Assembly (NCBI GenBank): GCA_964416175.1
Contig: CAYQDF010000144.1
Location: 1 to 7,685, forward strand
DNA length: 7,685 nucleotides
Reading direction: 5' to 3'
From: CAYQDF01 sp964416175
GTDB lineage: Bacteria; Chloroflexota; Anaerolineae; Anaerolineales; UBA4823
Part shown: positions 1 through 6,113 of the stretch, piece by piece
How positions within the stretch are numbered: position 1 is the first letter of the stretch
Layout: each line of letters starts with the position of its first letter
The notes under the pieces: model-generated
Database searches by the model: none
Seen by the model: only the letters and a program-made list of their open reading frames with translations
Told to the model about the DNA's origin: nothing
Position numbers and translations under genes: made by a program

Positions 1-49
1 ACCTGTAATTGAAATGGCGTCAATAAACCGCGTTAATTGCTCAAGAGCC

Positions 50-149
50 ACCTAATGGCCTCGAGCTGAGCCGCCTGACCAGCCCGGGACTATTATCGGA
101 CAATCGCTAACCGTGGGTTTGCCAGGTCGGCTCCAGCGAGTTGTTAGGC
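50..149 (-). other. attC-like integron recombination site (degenerate core)
   Basis: Read on the minus strand, this stretch opens with GCCTAAC (149-143), a perfect match to the inverse core consensus RYYYAAC. The L'' arm GCTGGAGCCG (137-128) follows. After a central spacer comes the L' arm CGGCTCAGC (73-65), and the site ends with ATTAGGT (56-50), close to the core consensus GTTRRRY. The L arms pair over 9 bp with a single unpaired G in L''; such an extrahelical base is a hallmark of folded attC bottom strands. The site lies downstream of the DUF1801 gene in the gene's own direction, as in a gene cassette. Its weak point is the core: the conserved first G is A, so the site may be decayed or non-functional. 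No integrase gene is in the window. About 120 bases separate the gene's stop from the site, longer than in most cassettes. The attC reading is my inference from motif order and pairing. Confidence 0.6.
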
Positions 150-270
150 CGCTCGGAGCCCGACTTCTGGTTAGCACTGACGCATTTCGTCGGGTCTCTA
201 CTCGCCGGCAATGCCGAGGCTGCCACCATTTGATTCTTCGCGGGGTGTGGGGAGTTCTGCCTGCGGATTC

Positions 271-672
271 TCACTTCCAACCGGGGACGCGCGCCGCTTG
301 CTTGATCCAATTGGTCATCTTAGGTGCTTTCGCCTCCTCGAGCGTCTTGACCTTGATGTAGCGGCTCCGATCGGTGGTCCCAAGCGGCGGAGGAGGGTCG
401 AAGTCTGCGCCGCCGAAGAACACGACGTTCACGGAGACGTCGTAGGCGACCAGCTCGATTATCCACCCGCGTTGTGGCAACCCGTAGTACGCCTTCTGCC
501 ACTTGAGGGCATACTGGAGGCCAGGGATAGTCCGGCGGATCAAATCGTCCAGGTACTTGACGACAGGATGCAAGTCCGGCATTACACGCCGCAGCCATTC
601 CTCAATGTCGGCATGGCTTTCTGAGGGCGTGGGCGGGGTTCGAGTGGAGACTGATTTGGGTTGCTTCTTCAT
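271..672 (-). CDS. DUF1801 (YdhG-like) domain protein
   Basis: This encodes a soluble protein of 133 residues, the usual size for the DUF1801 family (PF08818). Family-like features are the DLHPVVKYLDDLIRRTIPG helix, the LKWQKAYYGLP segment, the GWIIELVAYDVSVNVVFF strand pair, a DPPPPLG loop, and the closing MTNWIKQAARVPGW stretch. The biochemical role of this family is not established, so no reaction is assigned. The open frame runs upstream to an ATG at 948. I chose the ATG at 672 because the family homology begins just after it and a purine-rich AGAAGGGA lies about 8 bases before it; the upstream extension looks like non-coding DNA. The gene stands alone on the minus strand, with an attC-like site after its stop, so it may be an integron cassette gene. 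DUF1801 proteins are also common as ordinary chromosomal genes. Confidence 0.82.
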   Translation of the reverse strand: MKKQPKSVSTRTPPTPSESHADIEEWLRRVMPDLHPVVKYLDDLIRRTIPGLQYALKWQKAYYGLPQRGWIIELVAYDVSVNVVFFGGADFDPPPPLGTTDRSRYIKVKTLEEAKAPKMTNWIKQAARVPGWK

Positions 673-999
673 CGCACGTTCCCTTCTTGTGCTTTCGGAT
701 ACGGTTTCCGCTGACCACGGCGAGCGGCATAACTCTTGCTTAGCACGCCCCCTTGCGGGATATTTACTTATACACGGTCCTCTCATTTTACATGATATTC
801 GCCAGGATAAGATCCAGTGTTCATGGCGAGACTGCTCCAATCCTGGGGTTTTGAGTTCTTCAACCAATTGCCGGAGTGTGTATGGATGATTCAATTCCAG
901 CCCGCTCATTGATAAGAGAGCCTTATCTCGATGGACTACCTCAAACATGGAGAGGAGAATTAATTAGAAAATAATGCTTTGTTGCAAGCATAGATTATT
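673..999. other. AT-richer intergenic stretch, no supported gene
   Basis: This stretch separates the minus-strand DUF1801 gene from the inverted repeat and the plus-strand peptidase gene. Long frames cross it on both strands, but none has a ribosome binding site, a recognisable domain or a convincing start. One 30-codon plus-strand frame (878-970) reads plausibly near its end (LPQTWRGELIRK) and could be a gene remnant, but I cannot support it. The promoter of the DUF1801 gene must lie in here; I see no clear -35/-10 pair for it. Base composition is noticeably lower in GC than the flanking genes. Confidence 0.5.
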
Positions 1000-1087
1000 G
1001 TGTCACTGCGAGGCGGCGCAGCCGTCGAAGCAGTCTCCAAACCAGCCAGGAGATTGCTTCACCGCCTTCGGCGGTTCGCAATGACAC
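1000..1087. repeat. 88-base inverted repeat (MITE/REP-like)
   Basis: The left arm (1000-1038) begins GTGTCACTGCGAGG and ends GAAGCAGTCTCC. The right arm (1049-1087) begins GGAGATTGCTTC and ends TTCGCAATGACAC. The arms are reverse complements at 30 of 39 positions, separated by 10 bases. Each arm also has its own small hairpin: GGCGGC/GCCGTC around GCA in the left arm and ACCGCC/GGCGGT around TTC in the right, so the element can fold as a cruciform or cloverleaf. The pattern TGTCATTGCGAG...GCAATCTC...CTCGCAATGACA is, from memory, a widespread interspersed repeat in environmental genomes, including Chloroflexota. No second copy is in this window and I see no clear target-site duplication. Its first GTG opens a frame into the next gene, but that is not a credible start. 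Confidence 0.82.
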
Positions 1088-1111
1088 ATAGCTTTTTAGT
1101 TTTCCAACTCC

Positions 1112-1142
1112 TTGCAACAGAGCAAGAAAATAATTTTATAAT
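1112..1142 (+). promoter_or_regulatory. Possible sigma70-type promoter for the M23 gene (leaderless?)
   Basis: A perfect TATAAT sits at 1137-1142, with TTGCAA at 1112-1117 and a long 19-base spacer. Transcription would begin within a base or two of the ATG at 1150, giving a leaderless message. That would fit the lack of any Shine-Dalgarno sequence before this ATG. The local AT-richness could produce a TATAAT by chance, so this is a weak call. Confidence 0.3.
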
Positions 1143-1149
1143 CAAGCTG

Positions 1150-1962
1150 ATGCGCCTCACCTTGATATCGACCTGTTTGTTCAACCTTGGAATCCTGGTT
1201 GCGTGTCAAGCGGATGTTCGGGTAACCCCTGTCAAGGTGACACCAACTGATCCGTTGTCCTCACACGAAAATGTCAGAACTCTCACCCCGGAGACCCGGA
1301 TGGCGATCGATCGGGTTGCTGAGGATCAAGCAGTCACGCCAATCAGTCCTCTGACGAACCCAACCCAGACATTTGAACTCTGCTCCCCGCTTTCCTTACA
1401 TCCGCTTGCGGAACTGCCTGACATCATCAGCGATCCTTATGATCCGCCTCCACCAGGTCGGGAGGAGAGGCACCACGGGGTGGATTTCAGCTACTGGCAC
1501 TATCAGGACCGAGATTCGATGCTCGGCGAACCGGTGCAGGCGATCCTCCAAGGGACCGTCATCACCGCAATCCAGGATCTGTATCCCTATGGGAACATGG
1601 TCATCATCGAGACCCGCCGGAAGGACCTTCTTGGGAGGTTGATCGCCGAGTTGCAGATCGGGGAAAGGGAATCGCTGTACCATTTATACGCGCATATGAA
1701 TCAACCGCCGGCGGTGGGGCTTGGAGAGAGTGTGGCAGCCTGCCAGCTCCTGGGAGAAGTCGGGATGAGTGGGAACACCGATATCCCGCATCTCCACCTG
1801 GAGACGCGGATCGGTCCCGCGGGGACAACCTTCGCGAGCATGCGGTTCTACGATACCCGAGCCACCATCGCCGAGATGGAGGCTTATAAAAGATGGCGTA
1901 CGAGCGGGGAGTTCCGCCATTTTGATCCAATGAAATTGTTGACTTTCCCCTCACTGCCCTGA
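1150..1962 (+). CDS. Lipoprotein with M23 (LytM-type) metallopeptidase domain
   Basis: This is a 270-residue exported lipoprotein likely to act on cell-wall peptidoglycan or other extracytoplasmic peptides. Residues 1-19 form a lipoprotein signal (MRLTLIS, hydrophobic core, lipobox LVAC with Cys19). A Thr/Pro/Ser-rich linker runs to about residue 90. The peptidase domain follows: zinc-ligand motif HHGVD (His108, Asp112), LYAHM (His192, in the position of the usual YxH), and HLH (His224, His226). All the metal ligands expected of an active M23 enzyme are present, so it need not be a degenerate, non-catalytic member. The frame is open back to a GTG at 1000, inside the inverted repeat, and to an ATG at 1081. 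I chose 1150 because the signal peptide begins there. No Shine-Dalgarno is seen. It stands apart from the downstream operon, which has its own promoter. Target bond and substrate cannot be read from sequence. Confidence 0.88.
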   Translation: MRLTLISTCLFNLGILVACQADVRVTPVKVTPTDPLSSHENVRTLTPETRMAIDRVAEDQAVTPISPLTNPTQTFELCSPLSLHPLAELPDIISDPYDPPPPGREERHHGVDFSYWHYQDRDSMLGEPVQAILQGTVITAIQDLYPYGNMVIIETRRKDLLGRLIAELQIGERESLYHLYAHMNQPPAVGLGESVAACQLLGEVGMSGNTDIPHLHLETRIGPAGTTFASMRFYDTRATIAEMEAYKRWRTSGEFRHFDPMKLLTFPSLP

Positions 1963-2025
1963 AAGCATAGACCATTGAAGGCCTGACCGCACGGATTGCA
2001 CTCAGAAGCCAACTGACCTATTGAC

Positions 2026-2054
2026 TTGACTTTTTGGCGAAAATTTGCTATGCT
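2026..2054 (+). promoter_or_regulatory. Extended -10 sigma70-type promoter of the TetR operon
   Basis: TTGACT (2026-2031) and TATGCT (2049-2054) are separated by exactly 17 bases, and TG at 2046-2047 gives an extended -10 (TGCTATGCT). A second TTGACT overlaps just upstream (2021-2026). The predicted start site, near 2061, falls inside the palindrome at 2060-2075. This is the best promoter in the window and fits repression by a protein bound at the start site. Confidence 0.72.
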
Positions 2055-2059
2055 TAATC

Positions 2060-2075
2060 TACCGAACGTTTGGTA
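2060..2075. promoter_or_regulatory. Palindromic operator, probable TetR-family binding site
   Basis: TACCGAACGTTTGGTA is an inverted repeat matching at 7 of 8 positions per half (TACCGAAC against GTTTGGTA). It covers the predicted transcription start and ends 9 bases before the regulator's ATG, the classic place for autorepression by TetR-family proteins. The form resembles, from memory, the TACCG-type sites of Thermus acyl-CoA-responsive TetR regulators such as PfmR, but that likeness was not tested. Its GG(TA)GG-rich 3' flank may also serve as a weak ribosome binding site. Confidence 0.7.
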
Positions 2076-2084
2076 GGTAAATCG

Positions 2085-2666
2085 ATGACGCGTGATGAGA
2101 TCCTTGACGCTGCCGCGCAAATCTTCAGCCAGAAAGGGTATCACGGCACGTCCATGCAGGACATCGCCGAGGCAGTCAACCTCCAAAAAGGAAGCCTGTA
2201 CCATCACGTTTCGAGCAAACAGGAAATCCTCTTCGATCTCCTGAACAGGGCGCTGGATATCCTCATCGACCAGGTGTCAGCTGCTGTCAACGCGGAAGAC
2301 CCGCCGGATGTCAGGCTGCGCCGCGCAATGGTGGCTTACCTCGGCACTCTTGGCGAAAATCAAAACCTGGCTGCCATTCTGCTGCTCGAACACCGCTCAC
2401 TGGAGCCGGAATTCCGGACGCGCCACGTCTCCAGGCGGGACCGCTTCGAACAGGTCTGGCGCAATCTGATCCAGGAGGGGAAGGAGGCGGGCATTTTTGC
2501 GTGTAATGACGCTTCCCTCTCCGCGCGGGCTCTGCTCGGAGTGATGAACTGGACGGTCACCTGGTTCAGAAAGGATGGCGCTTTGACCGCCGGTGAAATT
2601 GCAGATCAATTCGCAGATCTTTTCCTGAACGGGCTGGTCGTTCGCCGCAATGGGATCTTGAAGTGA
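2085..2666 (+). CDS. TetR/AcrR-family transcriptional regulator
   Basis: This 193-residue protein is typical in length for TetR repressors. The N-terminal DNA-binding domain is clear: helix 1 (RDEILDAAAQIFSQKGYHG), then the helix-turn-helix at about residues 22-43 (TSMQDIAEAVNLQKGSLYHH), followed by SSKQEILFDLL. Residues from about 55 to 193 form the variable helical ligand-binding and dimer domain. I chose the ATG at 2085; a TTG at 2070 is also open, but it lies inside the operator and would add only five residues. As first gene of an operon with two acyl-CoA dehydrogenase homologues, it probably represses its own operon and releases DNA on binding an acyl-CoA or related metabolite, as FadR/PfmR-like TetR proteins do. 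The ligand is inferred from context only. The gene ends 8 bases before an assembly gap. Confidence 0.9.
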   Translation: MTRDEILDAAAQIFSQKGYHGTSMQDIAEAVNLQKGSLYHHVSSKQEILFDLLNRALDILIDQVSAAVNAEDPPDVRLRRAMVAYLGTLGENQNLAAILLLEHRSLEPEFRTRHVSRRDRFEQVWRNLIQEGKEAGIFACNDASLSARALLGVMNWTVTWFRKDGALTAGEIADQFADLFLNGLVVRRNGILK

Positions 2667-2673
2667 ATTCGAA

Positions 2674-2686
2674 NNNNNNNNNNNNN
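2674..2686. other. Assembly gap (13 N)
   Basis: A run of 13 undetermined bases sits between the TetR stop and the MBL-fold gene. It hides the start codon and ribosome binding site of that gene. The true gap length may differ from 13, so the adjacency of the two sides rests on the scaffold. Confidence 0.99.
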
Positions 2687-3663
2687 GACGCATCTACCGC
2701 CTGCCTCTCGAAGTCTTCCCTGGATTCTGGGCGTACACGTACCTGGTTTTCGTGGAGGATTACCGCGTCCTGATCGATGTGGGTTCAGGGTACGGCGCGT
2801 CGAACGATCATCTTGGCTCCCACCTGGCTCAAGCCGGGACTGCCTGTTCAGGAAGACCTTTCGATTTTGAAGACCTGACGCATATCCTGATCACCCACGG
2901 CCACCTGGACCATTTCGGGGGTCTGGCGCACGTACTCACGAAAACCAATGCTCAGGTTGGGGTGCATGAGCTCGATCTACGGAATTTGACAAATTACGAA
3001 GAAAGACTGGTGATCGTCTCGCACAGGTTGGAAGAGTTCTTGATCGAAGCCGGTGTCTCCACGGAAACGCGCACGAACCTGCTGGGAATGTACCGGTTCA
3101 CCAAAGAGTTGATCCACTCAGTCCCGGTCGATTTCACCTACGAAGCGGTTGGAATGCGCCTCGGACCATTCGAGTTCCTGCACGTTCCGGGGCATTGTGC
3201 CGGCCACGTGGTTATCCGGCTGCACGATGTACTCTTCTGCGGCGACCATGTTCTGATGGACATCTCTCCTCACCAGGCGCCGGAAAGGTTGACGTTGAGC
3301 ACTGGCCTTGATCACTATCTGCGGTCCCTGGATCGATTAGAGGAGTGGGCGGGAGATGCGCCGCTGGCTCTGAGCGGACACCATGGACCGATCAAAGATC
3401 TGCGCGCTCGAATCGCTGAGATTCGCGGAGTGCACACCGGACGAATTCACCGCGCGCTCGAGTTCTTCAAGGAAAGCCATTCGATCGCAGAGCTGTCGTG
3501 GGAGTTGTTTGGAAGAGTGAATGGCTATGATGTTTTGCTGGCGCTGGAGGAAGCTGGTGCGCACGTGGAGTATCTGTACCAGCGGGGGAGATTGACCATA
3601 GAAAATATCGGCGAGGTAGATTCGTCCAACGGCCCTGTGCCGCTCAGATTAAGGCGGGTGTAG
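2687..3663 (+). CDS. MBL-fold metallo-hydrolase, 5' end in gap
   Basis: The frame is open to the N gap. From the first full codon (2689) it reads RIYRLPLEVFPGFWAYTYLVF, the typical first strands of an MBL fold, so the true start is only a few codons upstream, in or next to the gap. A GTG at 2752 would cut off this first strand and is not the start. At least 324 residues are visible. Counting from 2689, metal ligands are HGHLDH (His70, His72, Asp74, His75), His169 in VPGHCAGH, Asp186 in FCGDH, and a His of SGHHGP near 231. This is a full dinuclear site, so the protein is probably an active hydrolase. A C-terminal extension (about 240-300) resembles the winged-helix tail of LACTB2-like MBL proteins. 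The substrate is unknown; beside acyl-CoA dehydrogenases a thioester or other acyl ester is possible, as inference only. The next gene starts 34 bases after the stop. Confidence 0.85.
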
Positions 3664-3685
3664 ATCCCGGCGTATATGAAGATTG

Positions 3686-3692
3686 AAGGAGG
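3686..3692 (+). promoter_or_regulatory. Strong ribosome binding site that fixes the first dehydrogenase start
   Basis: AAGGAGG, a near-perfect Shine-Dalgarno, lies 5 bases before the ATG at 3698. It overlaps the alternative in-frame TTG at 3683, so that TTG is unlikely to be used. Confidence 0.8.
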
Positions 3693-3697
3693 CCACG

Positions 3698-4792
3698 ATG
3701 TACTCATTCGAACCAAGCGACGAACAAAAGATGTTGATAGACACCATCCAGCGCTATTCGGTGAACGACCTGCGTCCCGCAGCCCATGAGGCAGACGAGG
3801 AGGCCCAGCTGCCGGCGCGCCTGATCGAGAAGGGCTGGGAACTGGGCATTCTCCAGGCGTCGATTCCTGAGGCCTACGGCGGCTTCGGAGAGCATTCCGC
3901 AGTCACCGGCGTCCTGGCGGCGGAGGAACTGGCCTGGGGAGACCTGGCTGGAGCGATGGCGGTGCTCGCGCCTGGCCTGTTTGCCCTGCCGATCCTGCTG
4001 GCCGGAAGTCAATCACAAAAAGAACACTACCTGCCATCGGTCATCGCGGCCGAGTGGAAACCTTATACCGCGGCGATGATCGAGCCGCGGTTCGATTTCG
4101 ATCCAAAAGATCTCGCGACTGAGGCCAGGGATAAGGGCGGGACCTACGAGTTGAACGGCGAAAAAGTCTACGTGCCCTTCGCCGATAAAGCAGAGGCGAT
4201 GATCGTGTACGCCCGCCTGGATGGAGTCACCCAGGGATTCATCATCCCGGGAGAGGTTGAAGGGTTGCGGATCGGGGACCGGCAGCCCCTGATGGGGATC
4301 AAGGCGCTGCCTGTTTTCAGGGTGAACCTGGAGAAGGTGCGCATCCCGAAGGAGAACCGCCTGGGCGGTTCGCAAGGACACTCGATCGATCCGATCCTGG
4401 ATGCCACACGCCTGGCGGTTGCCTCGCTGGGGGTTGGACTTTCCCGGGCAGCTTTCGAGTACGCGCGCGATTATGCGAAAGAACGCGAAGCTTTTGGAGT
4501 CAAGATCGCCCAAAAGCAGGCGATCGCATTCATGCTGGCAGAAATGGCTACCGAGATCGAGGCGATCCGCCTGTTGACCTGGGAAGCTGGCTGGATGATC
4601 GATCGAAGCCTGCCGGATGCGGGCAAGCTTGCATACCTGGCCCACACCGGGGCCGCCGATATGGCGATGATGGTCACCGACCGGGCGGTGCAGATCCTCG
4701 GCGGTCACGGTTATATCCGCGAACACCCGGTGGAAATGTGGATGCGCTGCGGCAGGGGGATCGCTGCCTTCACCGGGCTGGCAATGGTCTGA
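3698..4792 (+). CDS. Acyl-CoA dehydrogenase homologue lacking the catalytic Glu (putative partner subunit)
   Basis: This 364-residue protein has the whole acyl-CoA dehydrogenase fold: N-terminal helices (FEPSDEQKMLIDTIQRY), middle strand domain (about 115-225) and C-terminal helical domain. Several active-site motifs are altered. TEPxxGSD reads IEPRFDFD (128-135), the Thr contacting flavin N5 in KxxVTxG is Pro160 (KVYVPFA), and the YEGT catalytic-base motif reads FTGL with Thr359 in the Glu place. The chain stops about five residues later, lacking the usual final helix. By contrast, motifs that bind the FAD of the adjoining subunit are textbook: RxxFGxxIxxxQ (Arg263, Phe266, Gln274) and QILGGHGY (from Gln332). 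It is probably inactive alone and pairs with the next gene's product, 42 bases downstream, in a heteromeric enzyme of acyl-CoA beta-oxidation. Partnering is inference; an alternative is a glutamate-independent enzyme. Confidence 0.88.
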   Translation: MYSFEPSDEQKMLIDTIQRYSVNDLRPAAHEADEEAQLPARLIEKGWELGILQASIPEAYGGFGEHSAVTGVLAAEELAWGDLAGAMAVLAPGLFALPILLAGSQSQKEHYLPSVIAAEWKPYTAAMIEPRFDFDPKDLATEARDKGGTYELNGEKVYVPFADKAEAMIVYARLDGVTQGFIIPGEVEGLRIGDRQPLMGIKALPVFRVNLEKVRIPKENRLGGSQGHSIDPILDATRLAVASLGVGLSRAAFEYARDYAKEREAFGVKIAQKQAIAFMLAEMATEIEAIRLLTWEAGWMIDRSLPDAGKLAYLAHTGAADMAMMVTDRAVQILGGHGYIREHPVEMWMRCGRGIAAFTGLAMV

Positions 4793-4808
4793 GAAGAAGC
4801 GTCAAGAG

Positions 4809-4830
4809 GAGAGATTATCTCTCAGGAGGA
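4809..4830 (+). promoter_or_regulatory. Ribosome binding site of second dehydrogenase, abutted by a small hairpin
   Basis: AGGAGGA (4824-4830) lies 4 bases before the ATG at 4835. Directly before it is a perfect 6-bp hairpin, GAGAGA/TCTCTC around TTA (4809-4823). The hairpin could tune translation of the second subunit or mark a processing point between the two genes. It is short, and any regulatory role is a guess. Confidence 0.4.
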
Positions 4831-4834
4831 ATCC

Positions 4835-6103
4835 ATGATCGAGTTTGAGGCACCGAAACCAATCCAGCAGCAGCGCTACCTGCTGCAGACGGTCGCCGAG
4901 GAGATGATGCGCCCCCATTCCCGCTACTTTGACGAGCATGAGCACGAGATCCCCTGGGATTACATAAATTTCATGCACCAGGCGATGCGGGCAGCTGGCG
5001 CAGGCTCGCTGGCGCCGGAGGAGCGGAAGAATGGAGGCGACCAGGAAACCCGGGAGGAAAAGAAAAAGGAACGACCGCAGATCGGTTACCAGTCGCTCGC
5101 ATTCATGCTTGAAACCCTCTCGTGGGGCGACGTGGGGATGTACCTGGTCACCCCTGGCGGTGGGTTGGGCGCGGCTGCAGTTGAGGCGACCGGCACCCCA
5201 GAACAGAAGAAAAAGTTCCTGGCTCGGTTCAAGACGGATAAGCCGACCTTCGGGGCAATGGCGATGACCGAGCCTCATTGTGGTTCCGATACCTCCGCCA
5301 TTCGGACGACTGCTGTCCTCGATAAGGAAACAAACGAGTGGATCCTGAACGGGGAGAAGATCTTCGTAACTGCCGGGCACAAATCGCTGGAGTTGAGCGA
5401 CGGATTCGTCGTCGTATGGGCGACGATTGACCCAAGCGCCGGGCGAGCTGGCATGCGGCCGTTCGTGGTCGAGGCGGGCACGCCTGGCGTCAAAGTCACG
5501 AAGCTGGAACATAAAATGGGAATCCGGGTGAGCGACACCGCTTCGATCGTTTTGCAGGATGCACGCGTGCCGTTCGACAACATCCTGGGCAGCCCCGAGG
5601 TCGTCAAGGAAAAGGAAACGAAGGGCTTCAAAGGCGCGATGGCGACTTTCGATGCCACCCGTCCCCTTGTCTCGGCGACGGGGATCGGCGTCGCGCGGGC
5701 GACTCTCGAGCTGCTTAAGGACCTGCTCACACAACAGGGGGTGACCATCCGCTACGGGCTCCCGAGGCAGAAACTGTCCAGCGTCGAACGCGATATCATC
5801 GACATGGAAGTGATGCTCGAATCAGCCTGGCTGCTGGTGATCAAGGCGGTATGGATGGCCGATAACCGCAAGCCGAACCCACTGGAAGCTTCCATGAGCA
5901 AAGTCCGCGCGGGGGATGTCGTCACCAGGATCACCCAGAAAGCGGTCGAGATCATGGGGCCTCTGGGGTATACGCGCGATACATTGCTCGAGAAGTGGTT
6001 CCGGGACGCGAAGATCACCGATATTTACGAAGGCACCGGGCAGATCAACCGCCTCGTCGTTGCCCGCAACATCCTGGGTTACCGCGGCAGCGAGCTCCGG
6101 TAA
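4835..6103 (+). CDS. Acyl-CoA dehydrogenase, catalytic-type subunit
   Basis: This 422-residue protein has the catalytic half of an acyl-CoA dehydrogenase intact: MTEPHCGSD (144-152, flavin and substrate site), KIFVTAG with Thr179, and YEGT with catalytic-base Glu399 near the C-terminus, followed by the normal final helix (INRLVVARNIL). It would oxidise an acyl-CoA to the trans-2-enoyl-CoA using FAD, passing electrons to an electron-transfer flavoprotein not encoded here. The motifs that contact a neighbouring subunit's FAD are lost: RxxFGxxIxxxQ is replaced by TIRYGLPRQKLSSVERD (304-320), and QxxGGxGY reads EIMGPLGY (from 372). This is the opposite of the preceding homologue and points to a heteromer. 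A charged insertion, rich in Lys/Glu, occupies about residues 61-81. The ATG at 4835 has a strong Shine-Dalgarno. Chain-length preference cannot be read. Confidence 0.9.
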   Translation: MIEFEAPKPIQQQRYLLQTVAEEMMRPHSRYFDEHEHEIPWDYINFMHQAMRAAGAGSLAPEERKNGGDQETREEKKKERPQIGYQSLAFMLETLSWGDVGMYLVTPGGGLGAAAVEATGTPEQKKKFLARFKTDKPTFGAMAMTEPHCGSDTSAIRTTAVLDKETNEWILNGEKIFVTAGHKSLELSDGFVVVWATIDPSAGRAGMRPFVVEAGTPGVKVTKLEHKMGIRVSDTASIVLQDARVPFDNILGSPEVVKEKETKGFKGAMATFDATRPLVSATGIGVARATLELLKDLLTQQGVTIRYGLPRQKLSSVERDIIDMEVMLESAWLLVIKAVWMADNRKPNPLEASMSKVRAGDVVTRITQKAVEIMGPLGYTRDTLLEKWFRDAKITDIYEGTGQINRLVVARNILGYRGSELR

Positions 6104-6113
6104 CTGCAAAGGA

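Noticed and set aside
710..760. A second attC core before the DUF1801 gene (GTTATGC on the minus strand)
   Set aside because: The matching inverse core and paired L arms could not be found upstream, and GTTATGC departs from GTTRRRY.
503..889. Plus-strand open frame overlapping the DUF1801 gene
   Set aside because: Overlaps the supported minus-strand gene and runs into non-coding sequence; no domain seen.
673..948. N-terminal extension of the DUF1801 frame to an ATG at 948
   Set aside because: No ribosome binding site, AT-rich composition and no family similarity; the ATG at 672 has a good purine-rich site and starts where the domain begins.
986..1977. Near-identical 15-base direct repeats (AAGCATAGATTATTG at 986 and AAGCATAGACCATTG at 1963) flanking the M23 gene
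   Set aside because: 13 of 15 matches between two sites is expected by chance many times in a window this size; no transposase or other mobility sign lies between them.
1963..2020. Rho-independent terminator after the M23 gene
   Set aside because: No GC-rich hairpin followed by a T run was found between the stop codon and the TetR promoter; the T run at 2031-2035 has no preceding stem.
4013..4726. 237-residue open frame antisense to the first dehydrogenase
   Set aside because: Same reason: a shadow of the real gene, with no recognisable motif or ribosome binding site.
4802..5734. 310-residue open frame antisense to the second dehydrogenase
   Set aside because: It mirrors a GC-rich coding region, has low-complexity Arg/His-rich composition with no domain, and the sense strand encodes a clear dehydrogenase.
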